From Candidatus Hinthialibacteria bacterium OLB16 (GTDB taxonomy: Bacteria; Hinthialibacterota; Hinthialibacteria; OLB16): a stretch of DNA of 44,040 nt. The stretch is from assembly GCA_001567115.1 (NCBI GenBank), contig LMZT01000116.1, forward strand, positions 1 to 44,040, written 5' to 3'. The notes beneath the pieces were generated by a model. It made no database searches. It saw nothing but the letters and a program-made list of their open reading frames with translations, and had not been told where the DNA came from. The position numbers and the translations under genes were made by a program. Shown one piece after another: positions 34,925-43,484 of this stretch (its first letter is position 1; each line of letters starts with the position of its first letter).

Positions 34925-36643
34925 CTATTCAGCCCAGATGTCCGCCCAGCGGTAGTTGGTCAGAACCTGGCCTTTGCGTGTCAGCAGGTAGATCCAACGC
35001 TGTGGATCAAGGAATACATGATCGACAACATCCTGATCCTTGCGAGGCAGGCTCCAGGGAAACAGATACGGATCAAATGACGATTGGGGCGCATGTTGAT
35101 TGCGTGGATCCGGGTCGGGATAAACACCGCCATACCGGTCCACCACAGTGTACCCGTGGCTGCCAGCTCCAGTGAATGCCTGAATTGACTGGCCGAGTGG
35201 ATTCTTCGGCCAGAAGTGGGTGTCCTGAACAGGCCCTTTAACATCTGCAGATGCCAGCGGAGATGAGTACACCCTTCCATAGCAATCCAGCATGTAAATC
35301 GTTCCATCGGGGGAAAGGGTGATGTCTCTGGCGATATCACTGGCAATATCATTCTCCTTGGAGAATGGCTTGAACCGTTCATCCGCCAGCCAGTGCCCTT
35401 CCCGATCGAGCCTGTAAAAGACCCCATATAAATCCAGAGCGAAAATGTCGCCAGTTCCAGGTTGGACCGCCAATCTGCGGAAACCGGGATCCCCCTCGAC
35501 TGGCCGAGCCAGCAGTGTGCGTGATCCATCCGGTTCGATCCGTGTGAGCCTGCCAGAGGCCTCGAGGAGGAGTGGGTTCTGGTTTTGATCCAGGCGGAGG
35601 TGGACCATCCTGCCAGATTCGGGGGGAAAGGTGCGAGGTGAAACACCCTCGGTGATTTTTACCAGCAACCCCTGGTCAAAAAGGACATAGAGATTTTGAT
35701 GGCCCGCAGAGACAGCAATTCCAACGGCTGGATGGCCGCTGGTGGGATCGGTTTCAGCCGGGATCGACAGGCCCCCTTTGACAAGGAACTTGAGCAGAGG
35801 GGATGGAGCTTTCAGAGATTTCAAAGGATCACGGCTGGCATCCTTTGCCCACCGGACCCAATCATCGCCAGAAACATCAGCATTCAAACCCGCACCGAGG
35901 AGGTGCTCCCTGGCCAGCCAATCGAGAGGCTGAATGGCTAAAGATTTTGTAGTGGCCAGCAAAGAATCTGAACGTGAAGAATTGGTCGATCCCGACAGCA
36001 GGCTGAATGAAAAAGCCAATATAAAAAGGAGAAGCCGTCCCAGGAAAATCACCCCAAGAACACTGAGGCTCCATTTTGCCATTAAGGCGAGGTGTTTCAG
36101 GCTGGTCTGAGAGAGTCCTCCCTCGCTAAAAAGGCACCAGTGAAAAAAGAGCAATAAAGTCGACCCGGCCAGCAGGGTCCGAAATCCCCTCCAGGGGCGT
36201 AAAGCCTCAGGAACCTCGATCGGTGAGAACTGAAATCCCAGAAGAACAAAAGCCGTGAGAAACAGTGGGAAAGCCAAACCCACAAGAACCGGATATGGAA
36301 TGCTTTTTAACCAATCGATTAAACCAGCTGGCGGTTTTTCGATGTTTCCCTTTTTGGGATTCAGCTCGAAATTGATCCACACCGCAACCCAGATGGAAAG
36401 GATGAGGCCAAAGAAAACCCATGGCCCCAACGGGACTTTGGCTAAAAGAGGGTTGTAAAGCAGCATGAGGAGAAACGCAGCCATCAACAGGCTCAATCGC
36501 GCAAAGGGTTGTGATCTCTCAAATCCGAGGACGACATGCACACCCAGAAGCGAGGCCAGGAGCGCCAGCAGTTCCGGAAAGGGCCTGAATGGAGCGAGCA
36601 CTACGGGCAGAAAGAACAGGATCATCCGCCGATCGAATCTCAT
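34925..36643 (-). CDS. Membrane protein with C-terminal beta-propeller domain
   Basis: A 572-residue protein. The ATG at 36643 overlaps the stop of the O-antigen polymerase gene (ATGA), which decides the start. Residues 1 to about 235 contain some six hydrophobic helices (MILFFLPVVLAPFRPFPELL, LSLLMAAFLLMLLYNPLLA, WVFFGLILSIWVAVWINF, VLVGLAFPLFLTAFVLLGF, LSVLGVIFLGRLLLFILAFS). The remainder is a repeat domain of NHL/propeller character (GHQNLYVLFDQGLLVKI, QPGTGDIFALDLYGVFYRLD, SPDGTIYMLDCYGRVYSSPL, GYTVVDRYGGVYPDPD, WIYLLTRKGQVLTNYRW). I know no family with this pairing. As the last gene of the folP operon, next to a Wzy-like polymerase, it may sense or stabilise a glycan assembly complex; that is speculation. 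Confidence 0.8.
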   Translation of the reverse strand: MRFDRRMILFFLPVVLAPFRPFPELLALLASLLGVHVVLGFERSQPFARLSLLMAAFLLMLLYNPLLAKVPLGPWVFFGLILSIWVAVWINFELNPKKGNIEKPPAGLIDWLKSIPYPVLVGLAFPLFLTAFVLLGFQFSPIEVPEALRPWRGFRTLLAGSTLLLFFHWCLFSEGGLSQTSLKHLALMAKWSLSVLGVIFLGRLLLFILAFSFSLLSGSTNSSRSDSLLATTKSLAIQPLDWLAREHLLGAGLNADVSGDDWVRWAKDASRDPLKSLKAPSPLLKFLVKGGLSIPAETDPTSGHPAVGIAVSAGHQNLYVLFDQGLLVKITEGVSPRTFPPESGRMVHLRLDQNQNPLLLEASGRLTRIEPDGSRTLLARPVEGDPGFRRLAVQPGTGDIFALDLYGVFYRLDREGHWLADERFKPFSKENDIASDIARDITLSPDGTIYMLDCYGRVYSSPLASADVKGPVQDTHFWPKNPLGQSIQAFTGAGSHGYTVVDRYGGVYPDPDPRNQHAPQSSFDPYLFPWSLPRKDQDVVDHVFLDPQRWIYLLTRKGQVLTNYRWADIWAE

Positions 36644-37857
36644 TCCTGGGTCCTTTGGCGCCCGGATCGGCCGATGGCCAGAAGGATGAGCAGGCTGGCA
36701 TTCAGCCAGAACAGAGTGTGAATCCGTCCATTTTTCAGTGCGGTTTCGAAAATCTCCAGACAGACATACCCAGCGAGAGAAGAGCCGAGTAAAATCTCCT
36801 GCCAGGACATGTTTCTGCTTTTCAGAATGGCCCCCAGGTCGGCCAGAATCCAGAACCAGCCCACAAGAGCGAGGATTCCCCCCCAGTACAACCACTGCAG
36901 ATAGAGGCAGTGAGGGTGATGTCCGCGGCGGTATCGCTGGCTGAGGTTCCCCATCGAGCTCTCCTGGATGGCCTTGAAATATCCCTCTCCCATCCCTGCC
37001 CCGGCAAGAAACCGTTGCGGCTGTTTAAACCCCTCGAGAGCAGCAGACCACACCCCTGCTCTTGAAAGGGGGTAAGGATCCCCAATCTCATGGGTCATTC
37101 CAATGAAACGCGGAGAAACCGCCACCACAGCACCAATAATCACCACAGCCCCGGGAAGGGCATATTTCAGATTCAGTTTTTTCCATAAACCTGACATTCG
37201 GGACAGGAAGCAGCCCGCCATAGCCATCACCAGGAACCCGATCAAACCGGAACGGCTCCTGGAAATCAGGATGAACGCCAGTTGGCTGAGGAGGATTATG
37301 CCCAGGCCAAGGCGGTGTGGAACCGATTTCCACCAGCCATTTTTCATAAAGGCGAACATGAGAAGGGGAAAAGACAAGACATAAAATGCAGACTGCAGAT
37401 TGCGATGGCCGAATGCGCCTTCCAGTTCCGAGTTGCTCAGGTTTGTCCAGGGTGTGCCGATCTGCAGAACAGCAAAGGCAATGATCAAGGCAATGACCCA
37501 ATCAAAACGATTCTTAAACCTCGCGTGAATCCAGCCTCCCAGGACAATCCCGGTCAGAGCCTGCACAGACATCCGGAACAATTGTTCGAAGGAATCTCCC
37601 GATAGATTCGCGGCCAGGCCGATGAAAAGGCCCAGGCCGAGAAGCAGCAGGCCATACTGGAGAAACTGTGCCACCCTCCGAATAAGCCCCCGGAAGCAGA
37701 GATCCGACAGGAATCCAGCCACCAGAACCAGAAGGGCGAGGTTCTCAATTTTACCACCAATTTTTATCCCGAGCGTGTCGATTGTGAGCCTTCCAGCGAC
37801 CAGGAAAAAAAGCACCAGCAAGAATAGGGTGTCTGAAAGAGTGGCTCGGTAATTCAT
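36640..37857 (-). CDS. O-antigen ligase/polymerase (Wzy_C-type) membrane protein
   Basis: A 405-residue protein with about ten membrane helices. The large-loop region has AFGHRNLQSAFYVLSF and FILISRSRSGLIGFLVMAMA, the R-S-R-S-G pattern of the Wzy_C/WaaL family, and later RRGHHPHCLYLQWLYWGGIL, typical of the family's conserved H-N/H-C-L-Y-L-Q segment. Such enzymes polymerise or ligate lipid-linked glycan at the outer face of the inner membrane. It follows pdxJ by 27 bp and overlaps the next gene by 4 bp. The initiating sugar transferase is encoded about 3 kb away on the other strand. Confidence 0.85.
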   Translation of the reverse strand: MNYRATLSDTLFLLVLFFLVAGRLTIDTLGIKIGGKIENLALLVLVAGFLSDLCFRGLIRRVAQFLQYGLLLLGLGLFIGLAANLSGDSFEQLFRMSVQALTGIVLGGWIHARFKNRFDWVIALIIAFAVLQIGTPWTNLSNSELEGAFGHRNLQSAFYVLSFPLLMFAFMKNGWWKSVPHRLGLGIILLSQLAFILISRSRSGLIGFLVMAMAGCFLSRMSGLWKKLNLKYALPGAVVIIGAVVAVSPRFIGMTHEIGDPYPLSRAGVWSAALEGFKQPQRFLAGAGMGEGYFKAIQESSMGNLSQRYRRGHHPHCLYLQWLYWGGILALVGWFWILADLGAILKSRNMSWQEILLGSSLAGYVCLEIFETALKNGRIHTLFWLNASLLILLAIGRSGRQRTQE

Positions 37858-37884
37858 CGATTGGAGGCAACCGGCTCGGGGTGG

Positions 37885-38604
37885 TTATGTCTTTTCTCTG
37901 ATCAGAGTGAGCATTTCCTGAACAGCGGATTTAAGGCCGGTGAAAACCGCACGCGCCACAATGCTGTGCCCGATATTGAGGTCTCCCATCCCCTCAATCT
38001 GTGCAATCGGCTTGACATTGTCATAGTTCAGCCCATGCCCGGCATTGATCCCGAGGCCCAGAGATTGTCCAAGCGCCGCTGCTTCGATGACCTGCTGCAA
38101 GGCCTGGTCCCGGGCCGCTCCCTCGAGATTGGAGTAGATGCCGGTATGGATCTCAATCAGGTCGGCACCCAGATCGGCGGCTGCCCGAATCTGATCCGCG
38201 ACCGGGTCGATAAACAGAGAGACTCGGATGCCTGTGCTCTTGATCTGAGGGATTGCTCTGGAGAGGGACTTAAATTCTCCGAGAACATCCAATCCCCCCT
38301 CGGTGGTGATTTCATGCCTTTTTTCCGGCACCAGGCAGACCTCATCAGGGTGGACCTCACAGGCAATCGCAATGATGTCAGGAGCGACCGCCATTTCGAG
38401 ATTCAATTTGGTTTTGATGGATTTGCGGAGCGCATAGACATCCCGGTCCTGAATGTGGCGGCGGTCTTCCCGCAGGTGGACTGTAATGCCTGCCGCTCCG
38501 CCCTCCTCTGCAAGCTGCGCTGCCATCAGGATATCCGGGAAGAGGGTCCCACGCAGCTGGCGAATCGTGGCAACATGGTCGATATTAACACCAAGTTCAC
38601 TCAT
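37885..38604 (-). CDS. pdxJ: Pyridoxine 5'-phosphate synthase
   Basis: A 239-residue TIM-barrel enzyme that condenses 1-deoxyxylulose 5-phosphate with 3-amino-2-oxopropyl phosphate to form pyridoxine 5'-phosphate. Clear motifs are LGVNIDHVATIRQLRG at the N-terminus, GAAGITVHLREDRRHIQDRD, LNLEMA, VCLVPEKRHEITTEGGLDV, RVSLFIDP, IEIHTGIYSN, INAGHGLNYDNV and NIGHSIVARAVFTGL. Length is normal. Its ATG overlaps the ybbR stop by 4 bases, so translation is coupled. The presence of pdxJ implies the DXP-dependent vitamin B6 route. Confidence 0.97.
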   Translation of the reverse strand: MSELGVNIDHVATIRQLRGTLFPDILMAAQLAEEGGAAGITVHLREDRRHIQDRDVYALRKSIKTKLNLEMAVAPDIIAIACEVHPDEVCLVPEKRHEITTEGGLDVLGEFKSLSRAIPQIKSTGIRVSLFIDPVADQIRAAADLGADLIEIHTGIYSNLEGAARDQALQQVIEAAALGQSLGLGINAGHGLNYDNVKPIAQIEGMGDLNIGHSIVARAVFTGLKSAVQEMLTLIREKT

Positions 38605-39767
38605 GGCTTTACCTCCATCTGGGTTGGGACCGGTGTGGTCACATTTGCAGGGGTCACAGACAAAGTACGGGTGATGGCTTCCGGGAGGTTTCCCGAAAGG
38701 TAGGACTCCCGAACACCTTTCCAGAGCTCCTGAAAGACAGTTTCGAGCTCATGGGGGCCTTGGATCCAGACGGTCAGAGCGGTCGGAGTCGCCTCGATGA
38801 TCTGAACATCGCTGGGAAGGTTGATCGGATTGAGGTGAACCACCGGAACCTTATGCTCGCCCGGCGGCAGGCGTGAAATATCGAGTTCCAGTGCCACTGA
38901 ATCCGGTGCGACCGAGTTCACCTTGAGCCTGGCTCCCTGAATCAGAATATCCACATTGGTTGGCTCGACACTGACACTCCCCGCGGTCGCGGTAGTGCCT
39001 GGAATCTTCCCTGCAACTCGTATCGGGACATCCGAAACAAGGCGTTTGCGGAAAAATGGTTCCACAAAAATTTTGAACCGTATCACCGGTTTCGGGGTAT
39101 CAAGGACCTTGAGGTTGCCAATATCGAGATCCTCGACTGTCCATACCTGCTCTTTGGTTTCGGTTTCACCATCCAGCACCAGCTCATTCTTGTTCCTGAC
39201 AATGGCATGGCGTGCAAGTTCAGCATCACTCCCCGCCAGAGTGATGGTGGCGGGCGCAACCCATGTGGCCGAAATGACATACCCCAGGGCTGGTTTGGGG
39301 GAATAACGCGGCACCACACGCGCCACACGGGAATTCCACTCGGTTATCACTTCGATCCGGCTGGGAATGATGTCTCCCTGGCGGACACGGATGTCATCCG
39401 AGGAAAGCCCCGGAACAATCGGCGAAAATCCCTTGGGGTTCAACACAATTTCATGGGCTGTCGCATCCCGGATATCAGAGAGATCCGCACGCATGACAAA
39501 ATCAACCCCATCCAGATCCTGCAACAGGCGCGGACCGGAAACCCTGACTCCCACCTTGGGAATTTTCTGGTCTCGGGCCAGAACCATGGCAGGATCGAGA
39601 TTGCTGAAACGGACCTCGACATCCGGGAAATAGCGGGAGACATTCCGGTTCTCATCGACTTCCCACCAGAAGACAGTGGCCACAAGAAGCGCGACCAGAA
39701 TCAACCCCCAATCCTCATGGAGAGTGTGATGAATCGACCGAATATAACGCCTGAAGGCCGGCCGCAT
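38601..39767 (-). CDS. ybbR: YbbR-domain protein (CdaR-like regulator of the diadenylate cyclase)
   Basis: A 388-residue protein with one N-terminal membrane helix (WGLILVALLVATVFWWEV) and an extracytoplasmic part of about four YbbR repeats, e.g. VSRYFPDVEVRFSNLDPAMV, GLSSDDIRVRQGDIIPSRI, RLVSDVPIRVAGKIPGTTAT and VEPTNVDILIQGARLKVN. In Firmicutes the homologue CdaR binds and modulates CdaA. The start codon shares a base with the cdaA stop (TGATG), a strong sign of joint synthesis. Confidence 0.9.
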   Translation of the reverse strand: MRPAFRRYIRSIHHTLHEDWGLILVALLVATVFWWEVDENRNVSRYFPDVEVRFSNLDPAMVLARDQKIPKVGVRVSGPRLLQDLDGVDFVMRADLSDIRDATAHEIVLNPKGFSPIVPGLSSDDIRVRQGDIIPSRIEVITEWNSRVARVVPRYSPKPALGYVISATWVAPATITLAGSDAELARHAIVRNKNELVLDGETETKEQVWTVEDLDIGNLKVLDTPKPVIRFKIFVEPFFRKRLVSDVPIRVAGKIPGTTATAGSVSVEPTNVDILIQGARLKVNSVAPDSVALELDISRLPPGEHKVPVVHLNPINLPSDVQIIEATPTALTVWIQGPHELETVFQELWKGVRESYLSGNLPEAITRTLSVTPANVTTPVPTQMEVKP

Positions 39768-40522
39768 CAGTCTTCCTCTCCAATACCGGCCATGAGAATT
39801 CCGAGTTGCCGCATCATCTGTTCACTGGAAAGATCCCGGATCAGCTCCCCATTGACTGCCAGAGAGACCTTGCCGCGTTCCTCACTGACAATCAGGACAA
39901 CCGCATCGGACTCCTCGGTGATCCCCATTCCTGCGCGATGCCGTGTGCCCAGCTCTTTGGGGTGATCCCGCTCTGAGAGAGGCAGCAGGCACCCAGCCGC
40001 CACAATCCGGTCGTTGGTTATGATAATCGCGCCATCATGAAGAGGCGAGTATGGGTTGAAAATCGATTCGATCAGTTCGGCGGAAACCTCTGAATTAAGC
40101 CGGGTTCCTGAATCCGAGATACCCTTCAACCCGGCCTGACGGGTAAGAACCAGCAGCGCCCCATCCCGTTTGCTGGCAAGCCGGTAAGCAGCCCGGACTA
40201 CCTCACGGACGATATCCTCATTGGCCTGAAAGACACGCTGAAATATCGGATGAACCCCCAACCGTGCCAGACCCCTGCGAATTTCCGGCTGGAAAACAAT
40301 CACGACAATGATCAACACCACGCCGGCCAGCCGGTTGACCAGCTCGGTGAATGCCAGCAGATCCATGCTGCGCGCCACCAGATAAACCAGCCCGAGAGTC
40401 AGAAGGCCATACAGCACATTCATGGCACGGCTGCCTTTGAGGAACCGCAGGATCATGTAAATGGTCGCGGCAATCAGGAGGATATCGATGCCATTCCTGA
40501 GAAATTCCAGGATGCGATCCAT
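39767..40522 (-). CDS. cdaA: Membrane diadenylate cyclase CdaA
   Basis: A 251-residue enzyme making c-di-AMP from two ATP. About three N-terminal helices (ILLIAATIYMILRFLKG, VLYGLLTLGLVYLVARSM, LVNRLAGVVLIIVVIVFQPE) precede the DAC domain, whose catalytic DGA (163-165) and RHR (194-196) motifs lie in SPLHDGAIIITND and ELGTRHRAGMG. Length is typical. The ATG shares its A with the folP stop, and its own stop is shared with the ybbR start. c-di-AMP normally controls osmolyte transport and envelope homeostasis; no receptor is recognised here. Confidence 0.96.
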   Translation of the reverse strand: MDRILEFLRNGIDILLIAATIYMILRFLKGSRAMNVLYGLLTLGLVYLVARSMDLLAFTELVNRLAGVVLIIVVIVFQPEIRRGLARLGVHPIFQRVFQANEDIVREVVRAAYRLASKRDGALLVLTRQAGLKGISDSGTRLNSEVSAELIESIFNPYSPLHDGAIIITNDRIVAAGCLLPLSERDHPKELGTRHRAGMGITEESDAVVLIVSEERGKVSLAVNGELIRDLSSEQMMRQLGILMAGIGEED

Positions 40523-41388
40523 CAGCTGGCCTCTTTTCGCATTGCTTCAGTCATTCGCAGAAAATCCCTTACCGCTCCCACATCATGCACACGATGGATC
40601 AGTTTGACACCTTTCGATTCCAGGAAGGAGATGACTGCCAGAGTTCCAGCCAGGCGCTCCTTCGGTTCCCGGTCGAGGATTTTACCGATAAAGCTCTTCC
40701 GGGACACTCCCACAACCACCGGGTATCCGAGGTCATGGCAATCGCCAATGGAACGGATCATTTCCAGGTTTCCCTGGCAGGATTTTCCAAATCCGATCCC
40801 AGGATCGATCCAGATTCGATCGCCAGACAGCCCGGATTGCATTGCCAGCTTCGCCCGTTGAGCCAGAAAATCCTTCACTTCACTGACGATGTCCAGATAG
40901 TCGGTATTCAATTGCATCGTGAGGGGATCACCACGCATGTGCATGAGAATCAGCCCTCCAGCCTGCCGGCTGACAAAATCGGCAAGGTCACTCGATTCCC
41001 TCAATGCACTGATGTCATTCACTATATCTGCACCGCTGTCGAATGCAGCCTGTGCCACTTCAGTGCGGGTGGTATCGACCGACAGGGTAATTTCCGGATG
41101 GGTGCAGCGTACTGCCTCGAGGACCGGCCGAATGCGGCGAATCTGTTCCTCAGCAGAGATTCGTTGCGCCCCCGGACGGGTGGATTCTCCACCGATATCG
41201 AGCAGGTCCGCACCTTCTTCAATCAGGCGGAAAGCCTGCTTCGCCGCTGTGCCTGCATCAAAATATTCACCCCCATCACTGAATGAGTCCGGAGTGATAT
41301 TCAGAATTCCCATCACCAGGCTTCGCTTCCGGTGAACCTGGAGAAGATTATCGAGGCGATTATTTCGCAACAAATGTTGATTTGGCAT
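40522..41388 (-). CDS. folP: Dihydropteroate synthase
   Basis: Condenses 6-hydroxymethyl-dihydropterin pyrophosphate with p-aminobenzoate to give dihydropteroate. Signatures are LVMGILNITPDSFSDGGEYF, GADLLDIGGESTRPGAQ, LSVDTTRTEVAQAA, IVNDISALR, LMHMRG, IWIDPGIGFGK, VVVGVSRKSFIG and IHRVHDVGAVRDFLRM. I place the start at ATG 41388 (288 residues), which fits family length and has GGAG 10 bases upstream; the open frame continues to a GTG at 41484 that would add an atypical 32-residue leader. First gene of the folP-cdaA-ybbR-pdxJ operon, a folP/cdaA/ybbR order also known in other Gram-negative phyla. Confidence 0.95.
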   Translation of the reverse strand: MPNQHLLRNNRLDNLLQVHRKRSLVMGILNITPDSFSDGGEYFDAGTAAKQAFRLIEEGADLLDIGGESTRPGAQRISAEEQIRRIRPVLEAVRCTHPEITLSVDTTRTEVAQAAFDSGADIVNDISALRESSDLADFVSRQAGGLILMHMRGDPLTMQLNTDYLDIVSEVKDFLAQRAKLAMQSGLSGDRIWIDPGIGFGKSCQGNLEMIRSIGDCHDLGYPVVVGVSRKSFIGKILDREPKERLAGTLAVISFLESKGVKLIHRVHDVGAVRDFLRMTEAMRKEAS

Positions 41389-41621
41389 CCGCTCCAGACT
41401 CCGTCGTGGAAGTAGATGATCATAGCCAAAGGGGCTTGCCAACACCAAGGTTAGAACCGAAAGTGATTTTTTGTTTCGAAGCACAGAAAAATATGAAAGA
41501 ATCTCCCTCAGGCAGAGGATGAACCGGCACAGACCTTTTCAAAATGGTTAACAAACAGGAAACCAGCACTCAATCCGTTCTTTCAACCCGGCTGCATTCA
41601 GGCTTCAGACTGGGCCTGGAG

Positions 41622-42530
41622 ATGGGATCCGGTTCCAAAAGAATTCTATGCCCGATCCTTTCGGTTATTTTGTTATTTTTAGTTGTCCTTTACGGGTGCG
41701 CCAGCTCTCAATCCAAAAAATCCTCCAAGGGATCAAAATCCGATGTTCAGCCATTGATCTCGCGGCTGGCCCTTGCCGAGCAGCAGCAACAGTATGGCCT
41801 GTATGAATTGATTTACAGCAATGCAGGTTCGGCCGAAATCAAGGATGTACGAATCGCTCAGGGGCAATTCCTGATGAACGATCGCGGGGTGTTTCGTTTC
41901 GAACAGCGCAAGAAGGACCCCAACAAAGCCATGTGGATTTATTTCAATCCCGATGAAGTCATTCTGGTGGTTTTTCCCAAACTGAAAATTGCCTATAAGG
42001 GGTCGCCGGCCATTTTGAGCGGGCCGGAGGGTGATAAAATCGTTGCCGCCTATGATGGCCTGCGGCTTGTCATGGGGTTGAGCGAGGTCTGGAACCACCC
42101 GGAACAGCACAAAGTGGAACCATCAACCGGCATGGGTGTCTCCGTTCAACAGGAAGGCCGCCCATTCCGCTGGTCGGTCCGAATGGAAACAGGCAGCAGT
42201 GGAAATCCAATCGTATCCATGTCTGCACGGAAGGGGTTTCGAGAACTTTGCACCATCGAACGGAAGGTCAACTCGATCCAGCATTTCAACCGGGATAACA
42301 AGAATGCATTTGTTGCCGGGGCTGCCGGCCAGCTCCAGGATTCTCTGCGCTGGAATGTGACATTAAGTGGAAGCAGGCGCATCACCGATCTGGTATTCAC
42401 ACCTTATCCGGTCAACAAAACCGAAGTGGAAAAAACTTTGAACCTGCTCAAAGCCCCCAGTCTGGAGGAAGGCTTTCAGGTCCAGGAACTCAATCTGGAC
42501 ATCATCCGGGACTGGCTCAGCCTGGGTTGA
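41622..42530 (+). CDS. LolA-like lipoprotein
   Basis: About 302 residues from ATG 41622. A lipoprotein signal (ILCPILSVILLFLVVLYGC) is followed by a Ser/Lys-rich linker (SSQSKKSSKGSKSD) and a beta-rich domain reminiscent of LolA: VRIAQGQFLMNDRGVFRFEQ, AMWIYFNPDEVILVVFPKLK and SGSRRITDLVFTPYP. True LolA is a soluble periplasmic carrier; this one is lipidated, so a LolA-like or LolB-like role in lipid or lipoprotein handling is a guess. The start is uncertain: ATG 41544 is also possible but places the lipobox 53 residues in. It is divergent from folP and 3 bp from flbD. Confidence 0.65.
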   Translation: MGSGSKRILCPILSVILLFLVVLYGCASSQSKKSSKGSKSDVQPLISRLALAEQQQQYGLYELIYSNAGSAEIKDVRIAQGQFLMNDRGVFRFEQRKKDPNKAMWIYFNPDEVILVVFPKLKIAYKGSPAILSGPEGDKIVAAYDGLRLVMGLSEVWNHPEQHKVEPSTGMGVSVQQEGRPFRWSVRMETGSSGNPIVSMSARKGFRELCTIERKVNSIQHFNRDNKNAFVAGAAGQLQDSLRWNVTLSGSRRITDLVFTPYPVNKTEVEKTLNLLKAPSLEEGFQVQELNLDIIRDWLSLG

Positions 42531-42533
42531 ACC

Positions 42534-42749
42534 ATGATCAGATTGACTCGTTTGAATGGGAAAGAATTTGTCATCAATGCCGAGCTGATCGAGACTCTGG
42601 ATGAATCCCCCGACACGATCATCACATTACTGGATGGGAAAAAGTTCGTCGTCAAAGAAAACTTCAATGAAATTATCCGGAGGGTTCTGGAATACCGCCG
42701 ATTATGCCGACTGCTTCCTCAGGAAGAAATAGGCAGCCAGCAATCCTGA
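42534..42749 (+). CDS. flbD: FlbD-family small protein
   Basis: A 71-residue protein. MIRLTRLNGKEFVINAELIE, LDESPDTIITLLDGKKFVV and EIIRRVLEYRR follow the whole of the FlbD family, which is normally found inside flagellar operons beside motA, fliL or flgE. Only 3 bp separate it from the LolA-like gene, so it is cotranscribed with it. No other flagellar gene is in the window. The function of FlbD (which is distinct from the Caulobacter regulator of the same name) is not established. Confidence 0.85.
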   Translation: MIRLTRLNGKEFVINAELIETLDESPDTIITLLDGKKFVVKENFNEIIRRVLEYRRLCRLLPQEEIGSQQS

Positions 42750-42905
42750 TCCTCCCGGCCACTTGATTTGATCTTCCTGTTCTCTGATGATCCGAGGAAA
42801 ATGAATCGAGATGAAACCCTGGCACTCAGGCAGCCGGAATGCCAGGGGGAACAAGATTATCTCCGAAAAATCATTGCCAGCAACCTTTCATCTGGAGAAA
42901 GTGCC

Positions 42906-43484
42906 ATGACCCCACAAGAAATTTTCGACATTTTGAACAGCAGATTTGTGGATTGCAGAGTCGAATTCTTCCCGCAGACTCAGGAAGGCGGAGATGCTTT
43001 TATCAGGATTGCGCCTGAATCCCTTGTGGAGGTTTGCCAGTTTCTCAAAATGGATCCCGGGATGGACTTCAAATTGCTGCATTGCCTTTCCGGAGTGGAT
43101 TATGGAGATCATCTTTCTTCGGTGATCCATCTGTTTTCATTGACACACAGGCACTGGCTGACAGTCAAAGCGGAATGCCCGAAAGACAATCCAGTCCTCC
43201 CTTCCCTGGCGACAGTCTGGAAAGCGGCCAACTGGCATGAGCGCGAGGCCTATGATCTGCTCGGGATTCAGTATGAAGGCCATCCGAACCTGCGACGGAT
43301 TCTTCTGCCTGATGATTGGGAAGGGCATCCATTACGCAAAGATTACCAGATGCCAGATGACTCGATGTATCCATGGGAAAGCGATTCCCCACCCGAATCT
43401 GGTTCCGGCCATCCGGCTCCAGCCCGTCCAACCGCACCAGGCAGTGAATCCCAGCCCCTCCAGCGCCCCACCACCGGATCATAA
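42906..43484 (+). CDS. nuoC: NADH-quinone oxidoreductase subunit C-like, with aberrant C-terminus
   Basis: GGAG 8 bases before ATG 42906 fixes the start; the frame is open to 42768 but that stretch does not resemble the family. The conserved part is unmistakable: WKAANWHEREAYDLLGIQYE and GHPNLRRILLPDDWEGHPLR, then KDYQMPDD. NuoC is the 30 kDa subunit of the peripheral arm of complex I. After about residue 155 the sequence is Pro/Ser-rich (ESDSPPESGSGHPAPARPTA...) and lies antisense to an RHS-like reading frame, so the natural end of the gene has probably been replaced. No nuoA, B or D is adjacent. Confidence 0.85.
   Translation: MTPQEIFDILNSRFVDCRVEFFPQTQEGGDAFIRIAPESLVEVCQFLKMDPGMDFKLLHCLSGVDYGDHLSSVIHLFSLTHRHWLTVKAECPKDNPVLPSLATVWKAANWHEREAYDLLGIQYEGHPNLRRILLPDDWEGHPLRKDYQMPDDSMYPWESDSPPESGSGHPAPARPTAPGSESQPLQRPTTGS

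Noticed and set aside
36644-36895. Longer start of the membrane/propeller gene
   Set aside because: The extension is antiframe to the well-supported O-antigen polymerase C-terminus and reads as low-quality shadow sequence.
40522-41484. Extended FolP N-terminus from GTG 41484
   Set aside because: The 32 added residues are not part of the family and the only upstream Shine-Dalgarno-like site is too far from the GTG.
42768-42905. Upstream in-frame extension of nuoC
   Set aside because: The added residues do not resemble NuoC, and a good Shine-Dalgarno element lies before ATG 42906.
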